Notes under the pieces: model-generated | What the model saw: only the letters and a program-made list of their open reading frames with translations | Told to the model about the DNA's origin: nothing | Database searches by the model: none | Shown: positions 26,856 through 36,637 of the stretch, one piece after another | Layout of the letters: each line of letters begins with the position of its first letter | Position numbering within the stretch: position 1 is the stretch's first letter | Assembly: GCF_030408815.1 (NCBI RefSeq) | Contig: NZ_CP047355.1 | Location: forward strand, 1,674,001-1,738,000 | From: Corynebacterium freiburgense | Lineage (GTDB): Bacteria; Actinomycetota; Actinomycetes; Mycobacteriales; Mycobacteriaceae | Direction of reading: 5' to 3' | Length of the DNA stretch: 64,000 nucleotides | Program-made: the position numbers and the translations under genes

Positions 26856-27341
26856 ATGTGTATGAGCAGCGGTTCTGCGGAGGAGAAACAAGCCGGCACG
26901 GCGAGGCGTCGTTCCTCGTGGCGCCGCAATCGAAATACCAATGTGGAGTTAATTACAGACGCACGCCAATCACCACTAGAAAACTGGGAGCACCGCAAAC
27001 GCGTATACGCCGTCCTACAAGGCGCACGAATCCCATTTTTATTGGCGTCTGGCGCTGCCTATGTATGGTGGCAAAACTGGGTTTTAGCAGCAATTTTATT
27101 TATTATCTCGGTACCGCTTCCATGGATTGCGGTTGTGATTGCTAATGGTGTTGGGGAACCACACGATTCACGCCGCAAGCAGGTGTATAAGCCGCAGGTA
27201 GCACGGGACCGAGCCGCGTTTTACCATCATGAAATGCTTGCCGGGCCAGCACATCCCGAGCTACTACCAGGTGATTCAGCAGGGCGATTAGAGTTAGATG
27301 CACCTCATCCAAAACGTCCCATTGTTATCGAACATGATTAG
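26856..27341 (+). CDS. DUF3099 membrane protein
   Basis: The 161-residue protein has a basic N-terminus, then VELITDARQSPLENWEHRKRVYAV-type DUF3099 sequence (about 29–52) and two membrane helices (about 55–75 and 80–100). A polar C-terminus with YHHEMLAGP follows. The function is unknown. Starts at 26856 and 26862 are both possible. It is divergent from the DUF3039 gene. Confidence 0.82.
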   Translation: MCMSSGSAEEKQAGTARRRSSWRRNRNTNVELITDARQSPLENWEHRKRVYAVLQGARIPFLLASGAAYVWWQNWVLAAILFIISVPLPWIAVVIANGVGEPHDSRRKQVYKPQVARDRAAFYHHEMLAGPAHPELLPGDSAGRLELDAPHPKRPIVIEHD

Positions 27342-27369
27342 CAATGCCTGTATAAGGAGTTGAAATTAC

Positions 27370-28887
27370 GTGCCCACACGCCTTAGCGCACTTGCCCCAG
27401 AAATCGTACAAATATTTCACAATCATGGTTTCCATTTAGAGGGCATTGAACAACACTTAGGCGCTGCGGGCATGGCTGCGCTATTCCGGGGCGAACCTGC
27501 AGCTGTACGCTATGCAGCGCGCGGCAACTCCGCAATAGAGCAGCTTATTCGTTTAGTATTGCTTCGCGACGCCGCCCCTTACCAATGTTTCGTTGATATG
27601 TTTGGCGAGCCGCTCGTTCAGGGACTACTTGATTGCGATGCATTACTTTTCCAAAACTCAAATACCCTGCAATTTCAAATAGACATTCGGCCGCATATTT
27701 TTTTGAATACCCATCATTGGGTATTTTCCGATGCAGATGCCGCAATGACCGTGCACATCCCTGGCCCGGACCATGTTCTTGGGGTCGGAGCAGCATCACT
27801 ATCCTTGGTGCAGGCCTCCCCTACCAACAAAGTGTCCACCGTATTAGACCTGGGCACTGGATCCGGAGTACAGGCCTTAGCGCAAAGCGCATGCGCGCAG
27901 CACATTACCGCAATTGATATCCATCCAAGGGCATTAGAGTTTGCTGCGGCATCCTTTGCAGCATCCAATGTAGCGGCAGAATTACTGTGTGGACCATGGT
28001 TCGAACCTGTTCACGGACGTCGCTTTGACCGGATTGTGGCAAACCCACCGTTTGTTGTGGGGCTACCCGAAGTTGGCCATATTTATCGCGATTCTGGCTT
28101 TAATCTCGATGGTGCTAGCGAACTAGTAATAAGCCAGGCACATCACTACCTCAATCCCGGCGGTTGTGCAGTTATGCTCGCGGCATGGATACATACACCT
28201 GGGGAATCTTGGCAGCAGCGAGTAGCTTCCTGGCTGCCAGATACTGGTGTCGCTGCATGGGTTATCCAACGAGATATTGCAGACCCAGCACTCTATGTAG
28301 GCACGTGGTTGCAAGATGAATCACTTGATCCGCGGTCCATTGCCGCAGCCGCACGGACAGAAGCATGGCTCGAACATTTTGAGCAGGCCAATGTTTCCGG
28401 CATTGGTTTTGGCTTCGTTGCAATTCAACGCATCGATGACCACACGGAATCCGATATTTTATGTGAAGATATGCCACAACAATGCGAAGGTCCGCTCGGC
28501 GAGGAAATCACGGAATACTTCGCCCGTATCACCTGGCTGCGTGATGCGGACATAACTGAAATTCTGGAGACGAAATTCGGTATGCGTCCCGGGGTAGCTG
28601 TTGAGGAAATTTCAGTTGTAGATACTGATGCTGGCATCGGTTTCCGCCCAGCCGCATTGCGGCTTACCCGCACGGATGGTCCACGTTGGAGCCACGACGT
28701 CGATAGGCATCTCTATGCGATTGTTTCTGGACTTAGCACTGCAGGATTGTCTCTGGGCGAAATCGTAGAGCTCTATTGCGCCGCACACGACCTAGATGTG
28801 CAAGCAATGCTGCCTGAGGTTGTGGGAGCCATCGTTGATCTCATTCGCCATGGGTTCGTACTGCCCAGCGAACTTATAGAACTGTAA
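27370..28887 (+). CDS. Class I SAM-dependent methyltransferase (PrmC/RlmG-like fold)
   Basis: The 505-residue protein has an uncharacterised N-terminal region (about 1–140), then a methyltransferase core with motif I VLDLGTGSGVQALA and catalytic-type ANPPFVVGLPEVG. The NPPF motif is found in enzymes that methylate amide or amine nitrogens of Gln or nucleobases. A C-terminal domain of about 170 residues is specific to actinobacteria. The target is unknown. The GTG start at 27370 follows AGGAG by about eight bases. The dtd gene follows after 36 bp. Confidence 0.82.
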   Translation: MPTRLSALAPEIVQIFHNHGFHLEGIEQHLGAAGMAALFRGEPAAVRYAARGNSAIEQLIRLVLLRDAAPYQCFVDMFGEPLVQGLLDCDALLFQNSNTLQFQIDIRPHIFLNTHHWVFSDADAAMTVHIPGPDHVLGVGAASLSLVQASPTNKVSTVLDLGTGSGVQALAQSACAQHITAIDIHPRALEFAAASFAASNVAAELLCGPWFEPVHGRRFDRIVANPPFVVGLPEVGHIYRDSGFNLDGASELVISQAHHYLNPGGCAVMLAAWIHTPGESWQQRVASWLPDTGVAAWVIQRDIADPALYVGTWLQDESLDPRSIAAAARTEAWLEHFEQANVSGIGFGFVAIQRIDDHTESDILCEDMPQQCEGPLGEEITEYFARITWLRDADITEILETKFGMRPGVAVEEISVVDTDAGIGFRPAALRLTRTDGPRWSHDVDRHLYAIVSGLSTAGLSLGEIVELYCAAHDLDVQAMLPEVVGAIVDLIRHGFVLPSELIEL

Positions 28888-28923
28888 AATCCTAGCCTTC
28901 ACACACTGCAAGAAAGACACAAT

Positions 28924-29358
28924 ATGAAAGCTGTACTCACTCGGGTAAGTTCCGCTTCTGTTGAAGTTGATGGTGAAATCGTCGGCGAGATCCATTGTCC
29001 CGAAACTGGCGGGATTTTGGCACTTATTGGTGTTGGGAGGGAAGACAGCCCTGACGCATGGGAAACCATGGTTCGTAAAATTGCAGAATTACGAGTCTTG
29101 GAACATGAAACTTCGGTCATTGACGTTGGAGCACCCGTTCTTCTTGTGAGTCAATTCACGTTATATGGACGAACGGCAAAGGGACGACGACCATCATGGT
29201 CCGATGCTGCTCCCAGTGAGATCGCTGAGCCTGTAATTGCACGTATCGCGGAGGGTTTGCAAGCCCGAGGGATCCAGGTTGCCACCGGCCGCTTTGGCGC
29301 AATGATGAAAGTAGCCTCAGTAAATGAAGGCCCTTTTACGGTCTTGGTGGAGTGCTAA
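28924..29358 (+). CDS. dtd: D-aminoacyl-tRNA deacylase
   Basis: The 144-residue enzyme hydrolyses D-amino acids, and glycine mischarged on tRNA-Ala, from tRNA. The two family signatures are present: [17 protein letters not shown] and the C-terminal [10 protein letters not shown], where the cross-subunit Gly-cisPro motif resides (here GP). The length matches the DTD1 family. It lies just upstream of sigB. Confidence 0.94.
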   Translation: MKAVLTRVSSASVEVDGEIVGEIHCPETGGILALIGVGREDSPDAWETMVRKIAELRVLEHETSVIDVGAPVLLVSQFTLYGRTAKGRRPSWSDAAPSEIAEPVIARIAEGLQARGIQVATGRFGAMMKVASVNEGPFTVLVEC

Positions 29359-29479
29359 TAAAAGCCTAAAGCATTTGTGCTGCGTAACCGCGACTCATTT
29401 GAGGCTACGCGTCCATGGGGAACTTTTTTCTTAGCTATGGCGTTATGTGGTTAGAAACTGAGTCGACTAGGAGGCACGC

Positions 29480-30469
29480 ATGAGCACTTTGCCCGCGCAG
29501 GATTACGACGTCGAAGAGCAAGACCGCGGAAGTCGCCGTGGACATTCAAACGACAATCCCTCGGCGGACTTGGTGCGAGTCTACCTGAACGGAATTGGTA
29601 AGACCGCCCTCCTCACCGCCGAAGATGAAGTTGAATTAGCACAGCAGATCGAAGTGGGCCTCTACGCCGAGTACTTACTTTCTGATTCGCCACAAACATT
29701 AACGCGTGCCATGAAGCGTGATTTAAAGGTATTAGCAAAACAAGGCAAGCGTGCTCGATCACACTTGCTAGAGGCTAATTTGCGTTTAGTGGTTTCCTTA
29801 GCCAAACGCTATACCGGCCGTGGTATGCCATTGCTTGACCTGATTCAAGAAGGCAACCTTGGTTTAATTCGTGCTATGGAGAAATTTGATTACACCAAGG
29901 GATTTAAATTCTCCACTTACGCCACATGGTGGATCCGCCAAGCAATTACCCGTGGTATGGCTGACCAATCCCGCACAATTCGACTTCCTGTTCATTTGGT
30001 TGAGCAAGTAAATAAGCTTTCCCGCATTAAACGCGAGTTGTACCAGCATCTTGGACGTGAAGCCACCAATGAGGAATTAGCTGAAGAATCTGGCATTGAT
30101 GAATCCAAAATTGAAATGCTTTTGCGCCAATCACGTGACCCAGTAAGCCTAGATATGCCGGTCGGCGCCGATGAGGAAGCCCCGCTTGGGGATTTTATTG
30201 AAGATTCCGACGCCGCCGATGCCGAGGCAGCAGTAGTAGCTTCACTGCGCCATTCCGATGTTCGTACCGTGCTCGCTTCGCTGGAAGTTCGGGAACAGGA
30301 AGTAATCGCCCTACGTTATGGCCTCGATGATGGGGTCCCCCGTACCCTTGACCAAATTGGCAGGAAGTTTGGCCTTTCACGGGAGCGGGTACGCCAAATC
30401 GAGCGTGAAGTTATGAGCAAATTACGCGATGGCGAGCGAGCAGCGAAGTTGCGGGAGTACGCTCTGTAG
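29480..30469 (+). CDS. sigB: Primary-like sigma factor SigB
   Basis: The 329-residue group 2 sigma factor has regions 1.2 ([13 protein letters not shown]), 2 ([17 protein letters not shown] and [16 protein letters not shown]), 3 and 4 ([18 protein letters not shown]) but lacks the long SigA N-terminal extension. In Corynebacterium SigB works in stationary phase and under stress. AGGAGG lies 7 bases before the ATG at 29480. Its downstream neighbour is dtxR, the conserved sigB–dtxR pair. Confidence 0.95.
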   Translation: MSTLPAQDYDVEEQDRGSRRGHSNDNPSADLVRVYLNGIGKTALLTAEDEVELAQQIEVGLYAEYLLSDSPQTLTRAMKRDLKVLAKQGKRARSHLLEANLRLVVSLAKRYTGRGMPLLDLIQEGNLGLIRAMEKFDYTKGFKFSTYATWWIRQAITRGMADQSRTIRLPVHLVEQVNKLSRIKRELYQHLGREATNEELAEESGIDESKIEMLLRQSRDPVSLDMPVGADEEAPLGDFIEDSDAADAEAAVVASLRHSDVRTVLASLEVREQEVIALRYGLDDGVPRTLDQIGRKFGLSRERVRQIEREVMSKLRDGERAAKLREYAL

Positions 30470-30484
30470 CGAGATGGCTTTCGA

Positions 30485-30501
30485 ATGACACGTTGTGTCA
30501 T
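30485..30501. promoter_or_regulatory. Palindrome between sigB and dtxR
   Basis: ATGACAC-GTT-GTGTCAT is a perfect 7-bp inverted repeat 15 bp after the sigB stop. It lacks a T tract, so it may be an operator or a weak hairpin rather than a terminator. Confidence 0.4.
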
Positions 30502-30542
30502 GTAGATGGTTATCTCAAAACCAGAGGTAAAATTGCGTACAA

Positions 30543-30550
30543 TATTATGG
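30543..30550 (+). promoter_or_regulatory. Candidate −10 element for dtxR
   Basis: TATTATGG resembles the corynebacterial −10 consensus TANANTGG and lies about 50 bp before the dtxR start. No convincing −35 is visible. The call is tentative. Confidence 0.3.
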
Positions 30551-30598
30551 CGCGGTTATAGACAGCGAACATAAATTCAATGAAAGGGCTCCCAGACA

Positions 30599-31282
30599 GT
30601 GAAGGACTTAGTTGATACCACTGAGATGTACCTCCGTACAATTTACGAACTAGAGGAGGAAGGCGTAACGCCACTGCGTGCCCGTATCGCAGAGCGCCTA
30701 GACCAATCTGGACCCACTGTAAGCCAAACTGTTGCACGCATGGAACGCGACGGGCTGCTTGTTGTAGCTAATGATCGCAGCTTGCAAATGACTGAACTCG
30801 GGCGAACACTTGCCACAGCAGTAATGCGCAAGCACCGACTAGCTGAGCTACTGCTTACCGATATTCTCGGTTTAGATATTGAAAAAGTACATGCAGAAGC
30901 ATGCCGGTGGGAACATGTTATGAGCGATGAAGTTGAACGGAGACTCGTTGCGATTCTCCAAAATTACGAACGCTCACCATTTGGAAACCCAATTCCCGGC
31001 CTCGCCGAATTAGGAGTTACAAACGACGCAAATACAATGGCCGGGATGCGTGCCGCGGATCTCCCATCTGGAGAGACCGTCCCCGCGAAAGTTGTGCAAT
31101 TACACGAAATCCTGCAATTTGATACAAATTTGTTTCAAACATTACACAAAGCCGGAATTGTGGTTGGTAGCGAAGTCACCGTATTAAACCGAAGCGGTGT
31201 TGTGGAAATTACCCAGGGTGATACGACGATTACCGTTGGTGATGATTTAAGCCACGCAATTCGCATCGAACCAATTGTATAA
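30599..31282 (+). CDS. dtxR: Iron-dependent repressor DtxR
   Basis: The 227-residue repressor has an N-terminal winged helix (about 1–73, with [18 protein letters not shown] as recognition segment), a dimerisation and metal domain, and a C-terminal SH3-like domain. All metal ligands known from C. diphtheriae DtxR are at identical positions: M10, C102, E105 and H106 (site 2), and H79, E83 and H98 (site 1). With Fe(II) it represses iron uptake genes; the importer at 7–10.7 kb is a likely target. The GTG start follows AAAGGG. The galE gene commonly found downstream is absent here. Confidence 0.97.
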   Translation: MKDLVDTTEMYLRTIYELEEEGVTPLRARIAERLDQSGPTVSQTVARMERDGLLVVANDRSLQMTELGRTLATAVMRKHRLAELLLTDILGLDIEKVHAEACRWEHVMSDEVERRLVAILQNYERSPFGNPIPGLAELGVTNDANTMAGMRAADLPSGETVPAKVVQLHEILQFDTNLFQTLHKAGIVVGSEVTVLNRSGVVEITQGDTTITVGDDLSHAIRIEPIV

Positions 31283-31304
31283 ACATTTATCTCCCACCAT
31301 TTCC

Positions 31305-31347
31305 AAACCCTCGAAGCAGAGACGCAATACCAATGCTTCGGGGGTTT
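31305..31347 (+). terminator. Terminator after dtxR
   Basis: AAACCCTCGAAGCA pairs with TGCTTCGGGGGTTT with one mismatch, around a 15-base loop. It lies between dtxR and the convergent DUF4192 gene. Confidence 0.75.
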
Positions 31348-31360
31348 AAAAAATGAGATT

Positions 31361-32479
31361 TTAGGCGGCCTCAGGGAGTTGCTCGCCATAACGGTAGGTT
31401 AAATATTCTGCCGCCTGTACACATGATTCTAGGGTCATTGACGTTAATCCCTGGATAAGGGCATTTTCAAACAATGCTGCCAGACGATGCTGTGGTACTT
31501 CCTCAAGCGCCACACGAACTGCAGGAAGTACCCGAACCCAGAGTTTTTGCGCTAGCATTGCCGCCGCATATGCGCATAGCGAATTTGCCCGAAGTTCTCC
31601 TTGAAATGTTCGTGCAGCAGCAAGCGCCAGTTTTGACATCGCCTCCGCTAAACCAGCACCATGCCCCAGTGCTACAAAAATCGCATCTCGCAAAAGGATT
31701 TGTGACCAATATGCGGCCGCGAACTCCATACATTCTCCATCGACAGCAATAGTGTCCACAGTTAGCTGCTCGGTTGTAATTCGATTTAAAATACCAAAGC
31801 AATCCTCGATAGCTTTGGTAAACATTCGGCGCGCTTCCGGGGTCCCTTGGCGAATGCCGTCTACCAAATGCAGCCCCCTGCGTACACCACACTCCTCCCA
31901 ACGTGCTCGTTGTTCCGCAGTGGCCTTATGGTGCCCATTGGCGTTGAAATACGCAAACATGGCTGCCCGGTCGGGCTCCGGCAATTCTCCCTTTGCCACA
32001 AGTTCCCGCAATGAAATGGAAGCAATCGGTGGTGCTATCTCTCCAGAATCCCAGCATTCGAGTCCGGTGGTACCATTGCCGAGCTCGCAAGCATAGGGGC
32101 CAAATAAAAGTTCGTAAGGTTCTCCGGCCTGTATTTCTTTGGCACCCCAGGCTGCTTCTATTCGTACCCCTTGTTCCGCGGCTTCGGCTACAAGCCAGTG
32201 CACATGTTTGATTGTGCTTGTGTAGCTTCGCTCGCCAAAGATCACATAGACAAATACGATCATGCCTTCGGGGCGATACCGCATACCTTCAAAAACGGCA
32301 CGATAGCATTCAACGTCGGCAATACTTACACGGGCAAGGGGCCCTAGCTCATAACCTCGTGTGCCCTTTGGCATAAAAAACCCGATCACAAACGAATCTT
32401 GAGGAAAAAATCCAAGCATTCCGGGAATATTGGCGAATACATCAGCAGGCGTGCACAATGTTGTGGTTTTCTTTTGCAT
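31361..32479 (-). CDS. DUF4192 protein
   Basis: The 372-residue soluble protein opens with TPADVFANIPGMLGFFPQDSFVIGFF, the DUF4192 hallmark (residues about 10–35). The family is actinobacterial and of unknown function. It lies convergent with dtxR and divergent from the PAC2 gene. No catalytic motif is recognisable. Confidence 0.85.
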   Translation of the reverse strand: MQKKTTTLCTPADVFANIPGMLGFFPQDSFVIGFFMPKGTRGYELGPLARVSIADVECYRAVFEGMRYRPEGMIVFVYVIFGERSYTSTIKHVHWLVAEAAEQGVRIEAAWGAKEIQAGEPYELLFGPYACELGNGTTGLECWDSGEIAPPIASISLRELVAKGELPEPDRAAMFAYFNANGHHKATAEQRARWEECGVRRGLHLVDGIRQGTPEARRMFTKAIEDCFGILNRITTEQLTVDTIAVDGECMEFAAAYWSQILLRDAIFVALGHGAGLAEAMSKLALAAARTFQGELRANSLCAYAAAMLAQKLWVRVLPAVRVALEEVPQHRLAALFENALIQGLTSMTLESCVQAAEYLTYRYGEQLPEAA

Positions 32480-32805
32480 AACCCCAGCCTGAGGGCATCA
32501 ACATTAGTTTGCTAGCTTTTCGACGCCCCACCCCACCCACTGTGGATAGTCACTGCAAGTTTTCACAGTTCAGGGGTATTTTGGCGCGGTATCGTTCGGC
32601 GGGAGACAACGCAATCCGGTAGAATGATCAAGCTCTGTGCATTATCTAGTGAGACAGGTTATTTTCTTCTAAGCTTATAAAGACTGGGTTTTGGGAATAC
32701 AAACCCCGGTTGGTCAGGTTGTACTCAACGGACGCAACAATTCGCTTGTGTGCTTCTTTGTTTCAATGTTTTGACCATAATTCGGTGTATCGAAGGAGGA
32801 TTTTC
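32480..32805. other. Intergenic region between DUF4192 and PAC2 genes
   Basis: This 326-bp divergent region should hold promoters for both neighbours. A small hairpin, GGGTTT…AAACCC, is near 32686–32706, and an exceptionally good ribosome site (GAAGGAGG) precedes the PAC2 start. I see no gene. Confidence 0.5.
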
Positions 32806-33795
32806 ATGATGGATCGTCATACACGCATGTACGACCTTGAGTACCCCTCCCCCGAGGTCGTAACAACTCCTGATAACGGCCCAACGCTTATTGTTGCATT
32901 GCAGGGATATGCTGATGCGGGCCATGCTGTAGAGTCCAGTGCTCACCATTTACTCCACGCATTAGAACATCGTCCGGTTGCTTCGTTCCATAGCGACGAA
33001 TTGATCGATTATCGGTCGCGTCGCCCAGCTGCAACTATTGCCGAAAACCAATTAGCGGATATGGAAGATGCCCGGCTTGAGCTCCGCGTATTTCGGGATA
33101 ACTCCGGTACTCCATTCCTTTTGCTTGCTGGCCCCGAACCGGATATGCGGTGGAATGCTTTTACCGAGGCAGTTATCGGGCTCATTGATCGTTTCCACGT
33201 TGATAAAACAGTGTGTTTATATGCGGCCCCAATGGCCGTACCTCATACCCGTCCACTCGTAGTAACAGCTCATGGAAACACCCCCTCGATGTTGCAACAG
33301 CACTTCACTATGGGCGCAACCATTCGAGTGCCAGGTTCAGCGGCGTTACTCCTTGAGCACCGTTTGCAACAGACTGGCCATAAGGTTGGTGGCTTTACTG
33401 CACATGTACCACATTATGTTGCTTCTTCCGAATTCCCAGAGGCAACACTAAAGCTACTACGCGCCGTGGAACGGGCAGCCGGTTTAGATCTCCCGTTGGA
33501 TTCATTGGAACTCGATGTAGAACGCACTGCAGTGCAGCTCAACGAACAAACCGAAGAATCCCAAGAAATTCAACGCGTGCTAAAGATTCTTGAAAGCCAA
33601 TATGACCAAGATTTAGAGCGTTATGTGGCACGCTCTGAACAATCCGAGATTTCCCGAGATTCAAACATGCCAACCGGTGACGAGCTCGGCGCTGAATTCG
33701 AACGATTCCTCCAATCACTAGATAGCCGCGCACTCGATTCTGGTATGGAACCACCCGCTTCAACCGACGATGAAGCGCAAGAGGACAAAAACTAA
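32806..33795 (+). CDS. PAC2-family protein
   Basis: The ATG at 32806, eight bases after GAAGGAGG, gives a 329-residue protein; the longer frame upstream has no ribosome site. The PAC2 domain (related to proteasome assembly chaperone 2) spans about residues 20–240, with LIVALQGYADAGHAVE and KTVCLYAAPMAVPHTRP. A Glu/Gln-rich helical tail follows. Its actinobacterial role is uncertain. This species group lacks a proteasome, so an assembly role is doubtful. Confidence 0.87.
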   Translation: MMDRHTRMYDLEYPSPEVVTTPDNGPTLIVALQGYADAGHAVESSAHHLLHALEHRPVASFHSDELIDYRSRRPAATIAENQLADMEDARLELRVFRDNSGTPFLLLAGPEPDMRWNAFTEAVIGLIDRFHVDKTVCLYAAPMAVPHTRPLVVTAHGNTPSMLQQHFTMGATIRVPGSAALLLEHRLQQTGHKVGGFTAHVPHYVASSEFPEATLKLLRAVERAAGLDLPLDSLELDVERTAVQLNEQTEESQEIQRVLKILESQYDQDLERYVARSEQSEISRDSNMPTGDELGAEFERFLQSLDSRALDSGMEPPASTDDEAQEDKN

Positions 33796-33812
33796 ACGAA
33801 TCGACTGTTAAG

Positions 33813-33844
33813 AGGCCTCCCTGGCATTCTCGCCAGGGAGGCCT
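33813..33844 (+). terminator. Hairpin after the PAC2 gene
   Basis: AGGCCTCCCTGGC and GCCAGGGAGGCCT form a perfect 13-bp stem with a 6-base loop. The T tract is weak (TTGTGTG). Confidence 0.7.
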
Positions 33845-33917
33845 TGTGTGTTACACTGACCGCCAATTAAATTGAACATCTTTACCAATAAATATTCGCA
33901 AATGTGCACGCATTGCA

Positions 33918-33930
33918 TGTACTAAGTACA
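33918..33930. promoter_or_regulatory. Palindrome TGTACT-A-AGTACA before the ABC operon
   Basis: This perfect 13-bp palindrome directly abuts the AAGGAG ribosome site of the first gene. The placement suits an operator, or a hairpin that hides the ribosome site. No regulator gene is adjacent. Confidence 0.45.
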
Positions 33931-33945
33931 AGGAGCCTGGCCACA

Positions 33946-34605
33946 TTGCTTGTACCAGATGCTACCCATTCTGGGTGTTGCAACCTCACCGATGTGCGTA
34001 TTAGCTACCACGGTCGACAGGTGTTATTTATACCGAAATTGTGTATTGACACCCCTTGTCGCATCGCACTAATCGGTCCTTCTGGCGCTGGCAAATCAAC
34101 ATTAGCGGGCCTACTTGGCAGCTTCCTCCCAGAACATACACAAATCACCGGGGACATTCACATACCAAACTCGATCGGCGCGATTTCCCAAGACACCTTT
34201 GGAGCCCTAAATCCGCTTATGCGCATTATCGATCAGGTAGCACTGACTGCCGGGTCAAAAACCGAGGCCAAACGACATTTACTAGCAATTGGCCTGCCCG
34301 AAAAGCTTCATTCACGCTATCCCCTACAACTGTCTGGCGGACAACGCCAACGTGCAGCTATTGCTTTTGCATTAAGCCAATCCCCGCAGCTATTAATTGC
34401 GGATGAAGTAACCTCCGCTTTAGACCCTATAGCCAGCGCGGAAGTTCTCACCACATTGCGCAATGTTAGTGGGCCTAACACCACAACTTCGCTACTTATG
34501 ATTACGCATAATATTCGCGCAGCTCACGCACTTTGCCAGCGAGTCATTGAATTTGTACCAAATCCCAACGAGCAAGGTTTTATTGCTGAGGAGCAAGCTG
34601 CATGA
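33946..34605 (+). CDS. Oligopeptide/nickel-type ABC transporter ATPase 1 (DppD-like)
   Basis: A TTG start at 33946, ten bases after AAGGAG, gives 219 residues and the expected short lead before the first strand; a GTG at 33904 is an alternative. The protein has Walker A GPSGAGKST, a Q-loop ISQDTFGALNPLMRI (the ALNP motif is typical of peptide/nickel ATPases), signature LSGGQRQRAA, and Walker B LIADEVTSALDP. It is first of a five-gene operon and overlaps the second ATPase gene by 4 bp. It likely energises import of metal chelates or peptides. Confidence 0.85.
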   Translation: MLVPDATHSGCCNLTDVRISYHGRQVLFIPKLCIDTPCRIALIGPSGAGKSTLAGLLGSFLPEHTQITGDIHIPNSIGAISQDTFGALNPLMRIIDQVALTAGSKTEAKRHLLAIGLPEKLHSRYPLQLSGGQRQRAAIAFALSQSPQLLIADEVTSALDPIASAEVLTTLRNVSGPNTTTSLLMITHNIRAAHALCQRVIEFVPNPNEQGFIAEEQAA

Positions 34606-35288
34606 TCAATTTTGAACATGTTTCCTATCCTCCCGGGGTGATTGATGCGAGTTTTAAAGTGTCACATGGTGAAAAAGTAGCAATCATTGGTCGATCTGGC
34701 AGCGGTAAAACCACTTTGCTTCGGCTACTCTGTGGTTCCCTTCGACCAAAACAAGGTAATATCCTCGCACCAACCCGGGGAGAATTCGCCTATATTCCCC
34801 AAGATTTAGACGCGAGTTTAAACCCAGCAATGTATATCAAAGACATTATTTTGGAACCCATTGCTATTGCTCGTCAGGATATACAAACCGCTCAACGCAA
34901 GATCCCCAGCTTGCTTGAACAATTAGGGTTACCCAGTGATGCTGCGCAACGAAAGCCCGGTGAACTATCTGGTGGACAACGACAACGCGTAGGCATTGCC
35001 CGAGCACTGATTGCCGAACCGAAAATTATCTATGCCGACGAAGCACTAAGCTCGCTCGATAATCTTGCCGCTAACATGGTTACCGAACTATTTTCCGAAC
35101 CAAATCTTACTGTGCTGCTTGTAACACATAACCTCCAATCTGCCGAGGCATTCGCCCAAAGGTTCGTAATGCTAGATGAAGGACACATTGTTGAAGATGC
35201 CGACATAGCAATCCTGCGCAATATCGATAATGCCAGTGATGCACGAAAATCTTTTCTTAAAGCAGATGCACTTTTGGGTGATGCCTAG
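34602..35288 (+). CDS. Oligopeptide/nickel-type ABC transporter ATPase 2 (DppF-like)
   Basis: The 228-residue partner ATPase has Walker A GRSGSGKTT, a Q-loop YIPQDLDASLNP, signature LSGGQRQRVGIAR, Walker B IIYADEALSSLD and H-loop LLVTHNLQSAEAF. It forms the ATPase heterodimer with the preceding gene product. Overlaps of 4 bp upstream and 1 bp with the MFS gene downstream indicate translational coupling. Confidence 0.88.
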   Translation: MINFEHVSYPPGVIDASFKVSHGEKVAIIGRSGSGKTTLLRLLCGSLRPKQGNILAPTRGEFAYIPQDLDASLNPAMYIKDIILEPIAIARQDIQTAQRKIPSLLEQLGLPSDAAQRKPGELSGGQRQRVGIARALIAEPKIIYADEALSSLDNLAANMVTELFSEPNLTVLLVTHNLQSAEAFAQRFVMLDEGHIVEDADIAILRNIDNASDARKSFLKADALLGDA

Positions 35289-36553
35289 TGAGGTTTGCAA
35301 AAGATATCCAGCACTTCCAATCACTTCCGCTACCGGTAAAGCTGCTATTGCTCACCCAAATGCTTTTTAATGTTGGGTTCTATCTGGTGGTGCCGTTTTT
35401 GGCCACACACATGACCGAAAACCTCGCAACCACTGGTGCAATGGTGGGACTTGTGCTCGGACTACGAACCTTTTCGCAGCAAGGATTATTTTTCGTCGGA
35501 GGGGCACTCACCGATAGGTTCGGGGTGAAACCAGTATTACTCACCGGAATAGCCATTCGTGTTGCAGGTTTTATATTTGCTGGGGTTGCTTCAACAACTT
35601 TCCAGCTCATGGGCGCAGTAGTGCTTATTGGTTTTGCCGCCGCACTTTTCTCGCCAGCAGCGGAAGCTTCTTTTGCAGTTTCCGGATTAACAATTGAACG
35701 CCAAGGCATTATTAAACGATCCGAGTTATTCGCTATGGACGCGTATTTTTCCCGCATTGGTGCACTGCTCGGTCCACTCCTCGGCGCCGCCCTGATTGGC
35801 ATAGGATTCCCAACTACTTGCTTTATCGCAGCCGGTATATTTACATTCCTATTCCTCGGGCACTTGTTTATTATTCCCGCTGTAGAAACACAATCCAGCG
35901 AGTCAGTATTTGCTGGATTCCGCCATGTTTTGTCTAATAAAGCATTTATCGTATTCGCACTTGGCTACAGCACTTACCTTGTGAGCTACAACCAACAATA
36001 TCTTTCCCTTCCAGTTGAATTAGAGCGAGCAACTGGAAATCAAGACGCCCTTGGCGCCATGTTTATTTTCTCCAGTGTGCTGGTGCTTACTTTGCAAATG
36101 CCACTCACTCGCATCGCTCAGCGAATGTCATCCTGCAAAGCAATAGCATTGGGATTCACGCTTATGGCTGTTTCATTTGCCATTGTTGCACTTGCCGCAC
36201 CTTTAGAACCCTTTTCTGGTGTTTGGGCACTTACACCAGCGATTCTCATGCTGCTGTGTATGCACATTGGTCATATGATCGCAGTACCAATCTCCCGCGA
36301 TCTTGTGGGGGTACTCGCAGGAGAGCAAAACATAGGAACATATTTTGGTTTTCTGAATTCCTTCGGTGGCTTCGCTGTGCTCCTTAGCTCACTGGCACTT
36401 GGCGCAATGCTCGATTATGCCTACGAACCCCAACCAAGCGCGGCACTTCCGTGGCTTGCTCTCACTCTCCTGCTTGCGCTTTCTGCGGTTATTCTTCCAA
36501 GAATTTCGCAGAATAGTACCCGCAAACCACAACCCACACCGAGTTCGCTTTAA
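35288..36553 (+). CDS. MFS efflux transporter inside the ABC operon
   Basis: The 421-residue protein has twelve predicted membrane helices and the MFS motif A-like segment GGALTDRFGVKPVL between helices 2 and 3. It resembles drug/proton antiporters of the DHA1 class. Its GTG overlaps the preceding stop (TAGTG). Pairing an MFS exporter with a peptide/nickel-type importer is the organisation of opine-metallophore loci (CntABCDF plus CntE), in which the MFS exports the metallophore. That parallel is inference, since no biosynthetic gene is nearby. A toxin or drug exporter is the alternative. Confidence 0.85.
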   Translation: MRFAKDIQHFQSLPLPVKLLLLTQMLFNVGFYLVVPFLATHMTENLATTGAMVGLVLGLRTFSQQGLFFVGGALTDRFGVKPVLLTGIAIRVAGFIFAGVASTTFQLMGAVVLIGFAAALFSPAAEASFAVSGLTIERQGIIKRSELFAMDAYFSRIGALLGPLLGAALIGIGFPTTCFIAAGIFTFLFLGHLFIIPAVETQSSESVFAGFRHVLSNKAFIVFALGYSTYLVSYNQQYLSLPVELERATGNQDALGAMFIFSSVLVLTLQMPLTRIAQRMSSCKAIALGFTLMAVSFAIVALAAPLEPFSGVWALTPAILMLLCMHIGHMIAVPISRDLVGVLAGEQNIGTYFGFLNSFGGFAVLLSSLALGAMLDYAYEPQPSAALPWLALTLLLALSAVILPRISQNSTRKPQPTPSSL

Positions 36554-36637
36554 ATCCACGCGCAAAGTGGTGTGCAAATAAAGACTTCCTCGCCGCATTA
36601 CAAGAAATACTGCGAGGGAATAACTGAAAGGAACAAT

